In this document: positions 46,552 to 55,261 of the stretch, piece after piece | How positions within the stretch are numbered: the stretch's first letter is position 1 | Layout: each line of letters opens with the position of its first letter | From: Candidatus Latescibacterota bacterium | Lineage (GTDB): Bacteria > JAAXHH01 | Direction of reading: 5' to 3' | NCBI GenBank assembly: GCA_022823465.1 | Contig: JAJEHX010000034.1 | Location: forward strand, 1-64,000 | Length of the DNA: 64,000 bases | The notes under the pieces: model-generated | Database searches by the model: none | Seen by the model: only the letters and a program-made list of their open reading frames with translations | Told to the model about the DNA's origin: nothing | Position numbers and translations under genes: made by a program

Positions 46552-47460
46552 TCAGGAAAAGGGGTCCAGGTCGAATCCGGCGTGGGGCCGTATCCGTTCC
46601 GCGCCTTCCGGCCAGTCCACGGGCCACTCCCATCCCGGAATCTCGAGGCTTTCGGCCCGTACCCGGTGCGCGGCGGCCCGGCGGTGGACGCCCGCCGGCG
46701 CCGTGCTGACCTCCGAGCTGTGGAGCATGGTGGGATAGTAGAAAGTGACGCTGCCCTCGCCCGCCGTGCAGTCGATGGCTTCGTGCTCGTGTGATGCGAC
46801 ATAAGCCGCCAGGCCGCCCAGACCGCCCGGGTCGTCCGGACCGCCCGGGTCGTCCGCCAGTTCGAGGGGGCCTTCGAGATAAGACCCGGGGAGGACCTTC
46901 ATGGCACCGTTCTCGATAGTCTGCGGGTCCACGTTGATGCGGACGATGATGGTCTTCCGGAAGTAGTCTTCCTTCCATTCGATATCGGCCGGCCGGACGT
47001 GCACGTGGCCGAACTGGGTCCAGTATCCCCCGAGATCGGCGTCCCCGTCTTCCGGCGGGTCGACGATGAAGAAGGTATCCTGGTGCCAGCCGATTTCGGC
47101 ATCCCCGCCGGCCACCTTGTCGAACATGGTACCGATGCTGGCGTGCCTGACCGGTTCGCCCAGCGCGCGCTCCAGCACGCTTACAATGGCGGGATGCCGC
47201 GAAAACCGGAGTCCGCCTTCGCATACGGCATAGAGTTCCCACAGCAGCCACACCGTATCCTTTGATCTGCCCAGGAGCTTGTCGGTCGGACGCCCCTTGT
47301 ACATTTCGACCTGGCTTGCTTCCTCGATGGTTTTGTCCAGCAGGCGTCGGAACTCCGCCATCTCTTCCGGCGAGAATACGCCTTCGACGGTTACGATGCC
47401 CCGGGCCTTCAGGTCATCCACCGCGTCCTGTAGAGTAAGGTCGGTATTCCTGTGGTTCAC
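46552..47460 (-). CDS. Phytanoyl-CoA dioxygenase (PhyH) family protein
   Basis: This 302-aa Fe(II)/2-oxoglutarate dioxygenase-like protein has the HxD metal motif in GWHQDTFFI (about 118-126), KTIIVRINVDPQTIENGAM, and the distal His in TMLHSSEVS. Members hydroxylate varied small molecules, so the name does not prove phytanate as substrate. Residues about 212-230 are a Gly/Pro/Asp repeat (DDPGGP units) coded by a short tandem repeat at about 46810-46858. It lies upstream of no obvious partner. Numerous PhyH proteins are typical of some FCB-group genomes. Confidence 0.86.
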   Translation of the reverse strand: MNHRNTDLTLQDAVDDLKARGIVTVEGVFSPEEMAEFRRLLDKTIEEASQVEMYKGRPTDKLLGRSKDTVWLLWELYAVCEGGLRFSRHPAIVSVLERALGEPVRHASIGTMFDKVAGGDAEIGWHQDTFFIVDPPEDGDADLGGYWTQFGHVHVRPADIEWKEDYFRKTIIVRINVDPQTIENGAMKVLPGSYLEGPLELADDPGGPDDPGGLGGLAAYVASHEHEAIDCTAGEGSVTFYYPTMLHSSEVSTAPAGVHRRAAAHRVRAESLEIPGWEWPVDWPEGAERIRPHAGFDLDPFS

Positions 47461-47479
47461 GGACAGCTCCTTTAAGCGA

Positions 47480-47512
47480 CGCGCCGGGTACGTGCCGGGT
47501 ACGCGCCGGGTG
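47480..47512. repeat. 11-bp tandem repeat, three units
   Basis: CGCGCCGGGTA, CGTGCCGGGTA and CGCGCCGGGTG run from 47480 to 47512. On the minus strand the repeat starts 9 nt after the TAG stop of the Ig-like lipoprotein gene. It lies in the space between that stop and the PhyH gene start. Confidence 0.75.
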
Positions 47513-47521
47513 CTAACGGTC

Positions 47522-49279
47522 CTATCTGTTCAGCCTGACCGTTACGTCTTCCGTCTCCCATCCCGAACGTATCTCCAGGGTATCCGGATGGACCATGGAC
47601 CGTTCGGCGGGAATGAATGGCATCGCGGAACCGAAATCATATCGTCCGTTTCCGTTCGCGTCGCGATAGGCCTGCAGGATGTACCGGCCGGGCATGACGT
47701 TGTCGAATCGGAATCCGCCGGGACCATCCAGCCTGATTTCCGACGCGGCGTCCGTATCCCGCTCGCGGTAAAGGGAAAGCGCCACCGGTCCCGCCATCGT
47801 CTCGTCTTCGTCCTCGAACTGTCCGGACAGCGAACCGTATTCGGCGGGATCGATGGTAGAGAAGGCGTATGCGAGCGTATCGGGACGGTCGTCCGTGGCC
47901 TGCAGCGATTGGCCGAACCCGTTACTCACCAGGCCGGCCAGTACGAGGATCTCGTACTCGGCGCTTGGTTGCAGCAGGGTATCGGGCCGCATCGCGGCGA
48001 CCGTGGGGGATATCCACCGCAGGTCCCCCCCGACCTCCTGGCCCGTAGAGTCCCGAAGGACCACTGCATGTTCCTCCAGGGAAACAGGTTCGCTGAAGGA
48101 AAACCGGATTTCGGCAGACTGCGCGATATCTCGCGAACGGTCGTCCGGCTGAACTTCCAGCAGCCTGGGCTGCGGCGGGTTCTCAATGGAAGACCCGGTG
48201 AATTCGGCGGAGTTTTCCGTCGAGTCGATAGGCTCCGCCCAGGCGTTTTCGAGCCCGGACACGGTCAGAAGATACGCCTTCCCGCGGACCTGGGGCGCCG
48301 TGTTCAGCACGATGGTCGTCGAATCGGCCGGGTCCCGGTACGCGGACTCGACCGCGAGGCTTTCTTCGTCCTCCACGCCTTCTACGGCATAGGAATCCAC
48401 GTCCTGAACCAGGTCCAGGCGGGGCGCCTCGCTCAAGAAGACACTCAGTTCGCGCATATGGGACGCCCGGGCGGAAACCACGTGCATGGAGGCAGTATCG
48501 TTCACGGCCATCCGAAACCACATGGGGCCGTCGGTCATTTCCGGTTCCGATAGCATGACGTCCCGTGTGGGCACTCCGACAGGGTCCACGTCCGCATCAT
48601 AGAGCCGGTCTCGGCCCTGGTCCACAAAGGCGAAGAAACGGTACCGGTCGGCCGAGAGGTGGGTAAACGTAAAGGTACCGTCTCTGCCGGCCTGGGTCAG
48701 GTAGTCCGGAGGCGTATTGGCCGGGTCGGGGTCGGGCTTTCCAGAGAGGCTGTAGGCCCAGATGTAGGCGCTCCTGGCGGGACTTCCGTCATGGACCGCC
48801 AGGCCGCTGACCTCCCCCTGTTCGATGTTCGGACCGGTCGACAGCGCATATACATAGGTGGAATCCATGCGGTTCCCCCGCATGTCCCGGATACCTGTGC
48901 CCACTGTGATGATATAGGTTCTTTCGCCTGAAATGGGCTCCTCGAACCGGACCGTAATCTCGTTGCCCCGCCAGTTCGCTTCGGCTTCGAATTCAACAAT
49001 GGGCGCAATGAAAATGTTGCCCTCTATGGAACGGGGCTGGATGCGTTCGTTGAAGGTCAGCTTCGGGGATACGTCCGACGGCACATGGGTCGAACCCGCT
49101 GGCGGTTCGGTTTCCACCACGTAGGGCGGAAGACGGTCCCGGGGGCCGCCCGGCGGCATGCCTTCGCGGGCGCAGGATGTGGCAGCCAGCCCGGCCATGC
49201 CAAACATGCCAACCATGCCGGCCATGCCGGCCAGGCCGACCTGGAGCATCAGAGCGAAAAAAACCGGCGTCCGGTTCAT
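47522..49279 (-). CDS. Ig-like domain lipoprotein (SbsA/Big_5 type)
   Basis: This 585-aa exported protein has a signal peptide ending with Cys36 (LAATSC), so it is probably a lipoprotein. The mature start CAREGMPPGGPRDRLPPYVV resembles Ig-like lipoproteins of the FCB group. An SbsA Ig-like domain (about 50-150, PPAGSTHVPSDVSPKLTFNE, ERTYIITVGTGIRD) is followed by beta-rich repeats (a second Ig-like segment near 375-470) and a carboxypeptidase-like end (FRFDNVMPGRYILQAYRDANG). The hydrophobic core of the signal peptide is coded by a 9-bp repeat (GM-A/V/F units). Function unknown; surface or envelope role inferred. Confidence 0.8.
   Translation of the reverse strand: MNRTPVFFALMLQVGLAGMAGMVGMFGMAGLAATSCAREGMPPGGPRDRLPPYVVETEPPAGSTHVPSDVSPKLTFNERIQPRSIEGNIFIAPIVEFEAEANWRGNEITVRFEEPISGERTYIITVGTGIRDMRGNRMDSTYVYALSTGPNIEQGEVSGLAVHDGSPARSAYIWAYSLSGKPDPDPANTPPDYLTQAGRDGTFTFTHLSADRYRFFAFVDQGRDRLYDADVDPVGVPTRDVMLSEPEMTDGPMWFRMAVNDTASMHVVSARASHMRELSVFLSEAPRLDLVQDVDSYAVEGVEDEESLAVESAYRDPADSTTIVLNTAPQVRGKAYLLTVSGLENAWAEPIDSTENSAEFTGSSIENPPQPRLLEVQPDDRSRDIAQSAEIRFSFSEPVSLEEHAVVLRDSTGQEVGGDLRWISPTVAAMRPDTLLQPSAEYEILVLAGLVSNGFGQSLQATDDRPDTLAYAFSTIDPAEYGSLSGQFEDEDETMAGPVALSLYRERDTDAASEIRLDGPGGFRFDNVMPGRYILQAYRDANGNGRYDFGSAMPFIPAERSMVHPDTLEIRSGWETEDVTVRLNR
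49192..49245. repeat. 9-bp repeat inside a signal-peptide coding region
   Basis: On the plus strand CATGCCGGC-like units (with CATGCCAAA and CATGCCAAC variants) recur about five times. On the coding strand they give AGM-AGM-VGM-FGM-AGL, the hydrophobic core of the signal peptide of the Ig-like lipoprotein. Confidence 0.8.
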
Positions 49280-49282
49280 ATA

Positions 49283-50179
49283 TCAGGCGCGAGGATGCGC
49301 TTCGTCGTACGTTTTCTTGAGGCGGTCGAGGGCGACGTGGGTATAGACCTGCGTGGTCGAAAGCCGTTCGTGGCCGAGGAGTTCCTTGACGGCCAGCAGA
49401 TCCGCTCCGGCGTCAAGCAGGTGGGTGGCGGTCGTATGACGCAGCACGTGGGGCGTCAGCCCCTGCTGGCTTATCCTGAGGCCGTATCTTGCCAGGATGT
49501 ACTGGACCCCGCGGCCCGTCAGTCTGCGGCCATGTTGGTTCAGCAGCAGCGCGGTCGTATCTTCCCGTTCCGTTCTGATCAGCAGGGGGCGGGCGTCCAA
49601 ATAGGATGCCAGCGCGGACAGCGCCTGCCCGCCCAGCGGTACGATGCGTTCCTTGTCCCCTTTCCCGATCACCCGGATTCGTTCTTCCGCCAGTTCGATC
49701 GCGCCTATGTCCAGTCCGACGAGTTCCGACAGCCGCATGCCCGCCCCGTAGAGCAGCTCCAGGATGACCGCGTCCCGCAGTCCGAGCACCTGGCTGCGGT
49801 CGGGCTGGCCGAGCAACGCTTCCACCTGGCCGCGGTCCAGAAACCGGGGCAGGTGGCGGTCCCATTTCGGCGTGGTCAGATAGACGCACGGATTCGAAGT
49901 AACGATCCCTTCCCGGCAAAGGTAGTGGAAGAAGGATCGCACCGCCGCGAAACGCCGCGCGATGGTCCGCCTGCTGAGACCTTCCCGGTGCAGGTGGTGG
50001 AGGAACGCCCTCACGTCGGACTTTTCGATGGCGTCAGGTACCGGCGCGCCGGTACCGGTGTAGTCGGAGAGGAAAGACTGGAACCGGGCCAGGTCGCCCG
50101 CATAGGCGGACCTGGTATGCCGGGAGTAATTCCGCTCGATCTCGAGATGCTCGAGGAACTCGCCGATCTCTTTATTCAT
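49283..50179 (-). CDS. xerC: Tyrosine recombinase XerC/XerD type
   Basis: It resolves chromosome dimers at dif. The 298-aa protein has the SAM-like N-terminal domain (FLEHLEIERNYSRHTRSAY) and the catalytic set: Arg in YGAGMRLSELVGL, Lys in VIGKGDKERIVPL, His-x-x-Arg in HVLRHTTATHLL, His in LLGHERLSTTQ and the nucleophile Tyr in VYTHV. It lies just below topA, as xerC does in many genomes (topA-xerC). Confidence 0.93.
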   Translation of the reverse strand: MNKEIGEFLEHLEIERNYSRHTRSAYAGDLARFQSFLSDYTGTGAPVPDAIEKSDVRAFLHHLHREGLSRRTIARRFAAVRSFFHYLCREGIVTSNPCVYLTTPKWDRHLPRFLDRGQVEALLGQPDRSQVLGLRDAVILELLYGAGMRLSELVGLDIGAIELAEERIRVIGKGDKERIVPLGGQALSALASYLDARPLLIRTEREDTTALLLNQHGRRLTGRGVQYILARYGLRISQQGLTPHVLRHTTATHLLDAGADLLAVKELLGHERLSTTQVYTHVALDRLKKTYDEAHPRA

Positions 50180-50185
50180 GATCGG

Positions 50186-52480
50186 TTACGCCTCCTGGAA
50201 CGTCTGGTCCGCCTGGTCCGCCTGGTCCGCCTGGTCCGAACCGGCGGGTACCGGTTCGGCGGGCCTGATTCGGTACTTGCATTTCGGACACTGCAAAGCC
50301 GACCGGCCGGACCGTTCCTGTTTTTCTACCATGAGGGGATAGTCGCAATGGGGACAGCGGCGGTCGACCGGGGTGTCCCATACCACGAACCGGCACTTCG
50401 GGTAGTTGCTGCAACCGTAGAAGTTCCGGCCTTTCTGCGACCGGCGGGCCGTCAGAAATCCTTCGCAACCCTCTTCCGGGCAGTCGACCCCGAGGTTGAC
50501 CGGCCGAGTCTGCCGGCAGCGCGGATATCCGCTGCACGCCAGGAATGGACCGTACCGTCCGGTTTTCACCACCATTTTCTCACCGCATTTGTCGCATTCT
50601 TCGTCGGACTTCAGTCCGGCGGTCTCGTCGTCGCCAATCGGACGGGTGTTCCTGCACGCGGGAAACCCCCCGCAGGCCATGAAACGGCCGTTGCGGCCCC
50701 ACCGGATGATCATGGGCTTGCCGCACTTCTCGCAGGCCTCGTCCGTTTCCTCCGTCAGCGTGCTTTTCAACTCCGCCCGCTGGGCGTTAACGGACTGAAG
50801 CCGTTCATTGAAAGGCTGGTAGAAATCCACCAGGGTCCCGGTCCAGTCCAGCTCGCCCGTTTCAATGCGGTCCAGCGCGTCTTCCATCCTGGCCGTAAAC
50901 GCCACGTCGAACAGGTCCGGGAACGCCAGCACCAGGATACGGTTCACGGCCATGCCCAGGTCCGAGGGCGAGAACCGGCCCTGCTTCATGGCCGCGTACT
51001 TCCGCATGCGCAGCGTGCTGATGATCTGGGCATACGTGCTGGGCCGGCCGATCTGCCTGACCTCGAGTTCCTTTACGAGGCTGGCCTCCGTGTACCTTGG
51101 CGGCGGCTGGGTGAAATGCTGTCTGGGCTCGAGTTTCTCCAGGGCGAGCTTTTCGTCCTTCCGCAACGCCGGAAGAGACTTTTCGTCCTCTTTCTGTTCG
51201 GCGTCTTCGTCGACGGGTTCTTCGTACGCCTTCAGGAATCCCGCGAAGGTCGGTACGGTACCCGTGGCGCGAAACTGGTACTTCCCGGCCCGGATATCCA
51301 CGGTGGTCACGTCAAAACGGGCCGGCCGCATCTGGGAGGCCACGAAGCGCAGCCAGATCAGTTCGTACAGCTTGTACTGGTCCGGCGTCAGGAAGGACTT
51401 CATTTTTTCCGGGCTGCGGTCCGCCGCCGTGGGCCGGATCGCTTCGTGAGCGTCCTGGGCGCCCGCCTTGGTCTTGAATCTCCGGGGCTTGGCGGGTACG
51501 TACTCGGCGCCGTAGACCTCGGCGATCAGGCCTCGGACGGCCTCGACCGCCTCATCCACGATACGGGTCGAGTCCGTCCTCATGTAGGTGATGAGCCCTA
51601 TGGCCCCCTCGTCCCCAAGTTCGATGCCTTCGTAGAGTTGCTGGGCGATCATCATGGTCTTCTGGGTGGTGAACCGTAGGCGCCTGGCCGCGTCCTGCTG
51701 CAGGGTACTGGTGATGAAGGGCGGGTATGGATTGCGCTGCGTGTGCTTTTTGGTGATGTCCTCGATCTCGAAGGCCTGCCCGCGCAGGTCCTCGATCATG
51801 CCCTGTGCCGACTTCTCATCGGGTATTTGGAACTTCTCCCCGTCCACGCGGACCAGTTTCACCGGGAATACGTCGTCCCGCTCCGACCGGAGATGGGCCG
51901 TGATGGACCAGTACTCTTCGACCTCGAACTTCTCGATCTCCGTTTCCCGTTCGCAGATCAGCCGCAGCGCCACCGACTGTACCCGGCCCGCGCTCAATCC
52001 CCCGGTGATCGTCTTCCAGAGGAAGGGGCTGACCTGGTATCCGACGAGACGGTCCATGACACGGCGCGCCTGCTGGGCATTGACTTTCTGCATGTCGATG
52101 GAGACGGGCCTGTCGATCGCCGACCGCACGGCCTGGGGGGTTATCTCGTGGAAGAGGACCCTCCCGACGTCTTTCTTGCCGTTGCCCAACTGGCTGGCCA
52201 CGTGCCAGGCTATGGCTTCGCCTTCCCGGTCGGGGTCCGTCGCGAGGAAGATATGATCGGCCGTCCGCGCCGCGCTGCGCAGGTCCTTTACGACTTTTTC
52301 CTTCCCCGGAATCGTGACGTATTCGGGCTTGAAATCGTTGTCGACGTCGACCCCCAGGCTCTTTGGCGGCAGGTCTCGGACATGGCCCACGGAGGCCATG
52401 ATCTCGAAATCCTTGCCCAGGTACTTTTTGATCGTACGGGCCTTGGCCGGGGATTCCACGATTACGAGTGATTTGGACAT
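50186..52480 (-). CDS. topA: DNA topoisomerase I
   Basis: This type IA enzyme relaxes negative supercoils. The 764-aa protein has the Toprim domain (LVIVESPAKARTIKKYLG, ATDPDREGEAIAWH), GRVQSVALRLICERE, the nucleophile Tyr in GLITYMRTDSTRI and GRPSTYAQIISTL. Four C-terminal zinc fingers follow (CEKC, CDKC, CPEEGC and CPHC, each with a second Cys pair). The end is a DQA-DQA-DQA repeat coded by a 9-bp unit at about 50198-50238. It sits between the Smg gene and xerC. Confidence 0.97.
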   Translation of the reverse strand: MSKSLVIVESPAKARTIKKYLGKDFEIMASVGHVRDLPPKSLGVDVDNDFKPEYVTIPGKEKVVKDLRSAARTADHIFLATDPDREGEAIAWHVASQLGNGKKDVGRVLFHEITPQAVRSAIDRPVSIDMQKVNAQQARRVMDRLVGYQVSPFLWKTITGGLSAGRVQSVALRLICERETEIEKFEVEEYWSITAHLRSERDDVFPVKLVRVDGEKFQIPDEKSAQGMIEDLRGQAFEIEDITKKHTQRNPYPPFITSTLQQDAARRLRFTTQKTMMIAQQLYEGIELGDEGAIGLITYMRTDSTRIVDEAVEAVRGLIAEVYGAEYVPAKPRRFKTKAGAQDAHEAIRPTAADRSPEKMKSFLTPDQYKLYELIWLRFVASQMRPARFDVTTVDIRAGKYQFRATGTVPTFAGFLKAYEEPVDEDAEQKEDEKSLPALRKDEKLALEKLEPRQHFTQPPPRYTEASLVKELEVRQIGRPSTYAQIISTLRMRKYAAMKQGRFSPSDLGMAVNRILVLAFPDLFDVAFTARMEDALDRIETGELDWTGTLVDFYQPFNERLQSVNAQRAELKSTLTEETDEACEKCGKPMIIRWGRNGRFMACGGFPACRNTRPIGDDETAGLKSDEECDKCGEKMVVKTGRYGPFLACSGYPRCRQTRPVNLGVDCPEEGCEGFLTARRSQKGRNFYGCSNYPKCRFVVWDTPVDRRCPHCDYPLMVEKQERSGRSALQCPKCKYRIRPAEPVPAGSDQADQADQADQTFQEA

Positions 52481-52520
52481 GGCTGTGCTTGGATGCGCTG
52501 GGGATGAAGGAGGGACGGCG

Positions 52521-52991
52521 TCAGTTTCCGATTATGCCGTCTTCGAGGTCGTCGGGCAACCAGATCATGACCTGGCCGGATTCCGATTCGAGCAGGATCG
52601 GGGCGGCGATGGTCTTGATGTCTTCCCGGGTGACGGAACGGGCGCCCGTCAGCATCGCCCGTTCGATGATCAGTTCGGTCTGCGTATCGTTGATCAGGCC
52701 CAGTTCGCGGAGTTCCAGAAGGTAGCCGTACGCGTCCGGCTGGATCATCAGTTGTTCCACGGCGTGCAGAATCCGGTTGGGCTTGGGCTGGAGCGGCTTG
52801 GTCGGATCGACCATGACCTCCGCCTGCGCCTGGAGGCGGTCGAACAGCCAGGAAAAGGCCGCATTGACCTCCTGCTGGGTATAGCCGTGACCGACCAGTG
52901 TCTGGGAAACATCGGCGATGTCGTTGAAGCGGCCTTTTTCATCCTGCATGTGCTTCATGAGGAAAACGATGATTTCCATCACTTTTTCCAT
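52521..52991 (-). CDS. smg: Smg / DUF494 family protein
   Basis: This 156-aa protein begins EKVMEIIVFLMKHMQDEKGRF and has GYTQQEVNAAFSWLFDRLQ and YGYLLELRELGLINDTQTELIIERAM, the DUF494 pattern. Smg genes usually lie next to dprA and topA, as this one does (dprA is absent here). The molecular function is unknown. The 148-bp space upstream (52992-53139) shows no clear promoter. Confidence 0.88.
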   Translation of the reverse strand: MEKVMEIIVFLMKHMQDEKGRFNDIADVSQTLVGHGYTQQEVNAAFSWLFDRLQAQAEVMVDPTKPLQPKPNRILHAVEQLMIQPDAYGYLLELRELGLINDTQTELIIERAMLTGARSVTREDIKTIAAPILLESESGQVMIWLPDDLEDGIIGN

Positions 52992-53139
52992 GATGCCCTC
53001 CTGAAGGAATGCGAAGACGGTAACAGGACCGGGGCGCGCAACCGCCCCTTGCAGCTTGCCGTGTTTCCAGCTTTACGATTTGCAAATCTAATCTTCAAGG
53101 GGGTTGCATGCAAGTGCTTTTTCCCTGATCGGGACGCTG

Positions 53140-54162
53140 TCACGACGCTTCGAATACCTTGCCGATTTCATCCCGGTCGAAGGCCGGGAGATCGACCAGC
53201 GACCCGTTTCTCCTGATTCGAATTCCGTAATCGGAAGGCCGTACGGACCCGATCGCGGCGACCGGGATACCCGCTTCCGAGAGGCGGGCGGCGACAGGTT
53301 TCGCGTGGTCCGGATCCACCACGATGAGCAGGGCGCCCGATGCGATGGTTCCGAGGGGGTCCAGGCCATAGCAGGCGCACAGGGCCTCCGATTCGGGCAG
53401 CAGGGGCACCCGGTCTTCCTCGATGAGCATGCCGACCCCGGAAGCAACGGCGATTTCCCGCAATCCGGAAGCGAGTCCGCCCTCCGTCGGATCGTGCATG
53501 GCGTGGATGCCGCCGGTCTCCATCGCGATGCGGGCCTCCCTGACGACGCTGAGCCCGGGTTCCCTGAGGTACCGGCGGCACGTCTCGAGGAATTCGTCGG
53601 AGAAGCGGGCCCTGACCTCGTCCGGTTTTTCCATGGCGATGAGCGCCGCCGCCTCGATGGCGATTCCCTTGGTCAGCAGGATCTCGTCGCCGGTCCTGGC
53701 GCCGGAACCGGAGACGTAGCCGTCGGGTGTCGTTTCCCCCAGCATCTGCCCGACCAGTAGCGGCCGGTCCAGTCCATGGGTTATCTCGGTATGTCCGCCG
53801 CAGAGGGTAACGCCGAGTTCCGCGCAGGCGCTGGACAGTCCGGCGAATATGCGCTCCACCAGTTCGGGGCTCGTTTTTGCTTCCGGGAGCAGTATGGTCG
53901 TGAGGAACCACCTGGGGACCGCGCCCATGGCGGCGACGTCGTTGGCGTTTATGTTGACGGCGTACCAGCCGATCTCTTCGGTGGCGAAGGTGATGGGATC
54001 GGTTTTCGTTACGAGTACGCTGGACCCGAATGAGATGACCGCCGCGTCCCGGCCGACGCCCGGGCCCACGAGCAGCCTCGGGTCGCTTCCGGAAGCGTGG
54101 CGGCGGAGTATGCGGTCCAGGTCTTCCGCGGGCAGCTTGCCCACCGGATAGTAGGGAGGCAT
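53140..54162 (-). CDS. AIR synthase-related protein (HypE-like)
   Basis: This 340-aa ATP-dependent protein has the PurM/HypE/SelD fold: GPGVGRDAAVISFGSSVLVTKTDP (ATP-binding Asp), YAVNINANDVAAMGAVPRWF, LCGGHTEITHGLDRP, and a C-terminal half with IHAMHDPTEGGLASGLREIA. HypE makes the thiocyanate-like ligand of NiFe hydrogenase, but no hyp genes or hydrogenase lie here and the usual HypE C-terminal Cys is not seen. SelD is excluded because the N-terminal Cys/Sec-Lys motif is missing. True substrate unknown. Confidence 0.78.
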   Translation of the reverse strand: MPPYYPVGKLPAEDLDRILRRHASGSDPRLLVGPGVGRDAAVISFGSSVLVTKTDPITFATEEIGWYAVNINANDVAAMGAVPRWFLTTILLPEAKTSPELVERIFAGLSSACAELGVTLCGGHTEITHGLDRPLLVGQMLGETTPDGYVSGSGARTGDEILLTKGIAIEAAALIAMEKPDEVRARFSDEFLETCRRYLREPGLSVVREARIAMETGGIHAMHDPTEGGLASGLREIAVASGVGMLIEEDRVPLLPESEALCACYGLDPLGTIASGALLIVVDPDHAKPVAARLSEAGIPVAAIGSVRPSDYGIRIRRNGSLVDLPAFDRDEIGKVFEAS

Positions 54163-54187
54163 GTTTGGCTGTCAGGAGTGCAGGCTT

Positions 54188-54490
54188 CTAGTCTCGCCGC
54201 TTCCGCTGGGCGCGTAAAGCCTCTTTCAATATCTTCCCCGGCTTGAACCGGGCTTTTCGCCGGGCCGGAACCTCGATGGTATAGCCGGTCCGCGGATTGC
54301 GGGCCGCCGGCTTCGGTCGGGTGTTCTTGATTTCCAGGGCGCCGAATCCCCTGATCTCGATCCGGTTGCCTTCGACCAGGTTTTCCCGCATGATCTCGAA
54401 GAGCGCGTCGATCACGGGATAGATCTGTGTCTTCTTCAGTCCCAGCGTCTCGCTGATTTCATTGACCAGTTCTCTGCGCGTCGTCGTCAT
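54188..54490 (-). CDS. HU/IHF family DNA-binding protein
   Basis: This 100-aa histone-like protein bends and packages DNA. It starts MTTTRRELVNEISETLGLKK with ATG 54490 behind AGAGGA, and has the conserved RGFGALEIKNTRPKPAARNPRTG loop and VPARRKARFKPGKILKEAL. The GALEIK and RNPRTG pattern does not clearly separate HU from IHF. It lies below the class II aldolase gene, which ends 41 bp upstream. Confidence 0.93.
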   Translation of the reverse strand: MTTTRRELVNEISETLGLKKTQIYPVIDALFEIMRENLVEGNRIEIRGFGALEIKNTRPKPAARNPRTGYTIEVPARRKARFKPGKILKEALRAQRKRRD

Positions 54491-54530
54491 GTATATCCTC
54501 TGTCCGGAATCCTTCGTTACTGGCGGACGA

Positions 54531-55163
54531 TTACGACAGGCCATATAGCTGGCGCAACTTGTTCACGCGCTCTTCGTCTATGGTGTTGACCCGGCCGAGC
54601 ATGCGCGCTACGAGGGCGATCCGCGCGCAGTGTTCCATGGTTTCCATCTTGTGATATGCCGCGACGATGTCCGGTCCCAGGGTCAGCGCGCCATGGTTTT
54701 CCAGCAGGACCGCGTCATATTCCCGCACATACTGTCTGAGCGATTCTACCAGTTCCATCGTTCCCGGCGTCCCGTACGGCGCTATGGGGACGAATCCCAG
54801 GGAGACGATCACTTCGGGCAACAGGGTATCGGGCAGGTTTTCGCCGGCCACGGCAAACCCCGTCGCCGTCGGCGGATGGGCGTGGGCCACGGCGTGTACG
54901 TCCGGACGCTCGCGGTAAACCATCAGGTGCATTTTCATCTCGGACGACGGCGCGTGTTCGCCAGAGATCACCCGGCCGTCATAGTCGACGACGACCAGCT
55001 TTTCGGGGGTCAGGAACCCTTTGCTGACTCCGGTCATCGTGATCAGCAGGCGGTCTTCGGACAGTCGAACGCTGAGGTTCCCGTCGTTCGAGGCTACGTA
55101 TCCCCGCTCATACATCCGCTTGCCAACGTGAATCACGTCGGAGATGACTTGCTCAGGAGGCAA
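54531..55163 (-). CDS. Class II aldolase/adducin family protein (FucA/AraD-like)
   Basis: This 210-aa zinc-dependent protein has YVASNDGNLSVRLSEDRLLIT, SSEMKMHLMVYRERPDVHAVAHAHPP with the catalytic Glu and two zinc His, and the third His in LLENHGALTLG. It fits L-fuculose-phosphate aldolase or L-ribulose-5-phosphate epimerase relatives. Substrate unknown. It has its own promoter at 55214-55242. Confidence 0.9.
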   Translation of the reverse strand: MPPEQVISDVIHVGKRMYERGYVASNDGNLSVRLSEDRLLITMTGVSKGFLTPEKLVVVDYDGRVISGEHAPSSEMKMHLMVYRERPDVHAVAHAHPPTATGFAVAGENLPDTLLPEVIVSLGFVPIAPYGTPGTMELVESLRQYVREYDAVLLENHGALTLGPDIVAAYHKMETMEHCARIALVARMLGRVNTIDEERVNKLRQLYGLS

Positions 55164-55213
55164 GATAGCTCAATTCCAGGTAAGTGATTACAGACTTCAG
55201 TGGTACGGTTTCG

Positions 55214-55242
55214 AATATATCCGGCCCGCCGTTCCCGTACAA
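55214..55242 (-). promoter_or_regulatory. Sigma70-type promoter of the aldolase gene
   Basis: The minus strand shows TTGTAC (55237-55242), a 17-bp spacer and TATATT (55214-55219). Transcription would start about 44 nt before the aldolase ATG. The HU gene could be transcribed from the same promoter. Confidence 0.7.
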
Positions 55243-55261
55243 GTATTATTATTTCCACAAG

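Noticed and set aside
49085-51679. Plus-strand open frame of 864 codons
   Set aside because: It is the complement of xerC and topA, both certain genes.
53140-54162. SelD (selenophosphate synthetase) to pair with the SelA-like gene
   Set aside because: The fold family fits, but the N-terminal Cys/Sec-Gly-Cys-Lys motif of SelD is absent; HypE-like AIR synthase is the better call.
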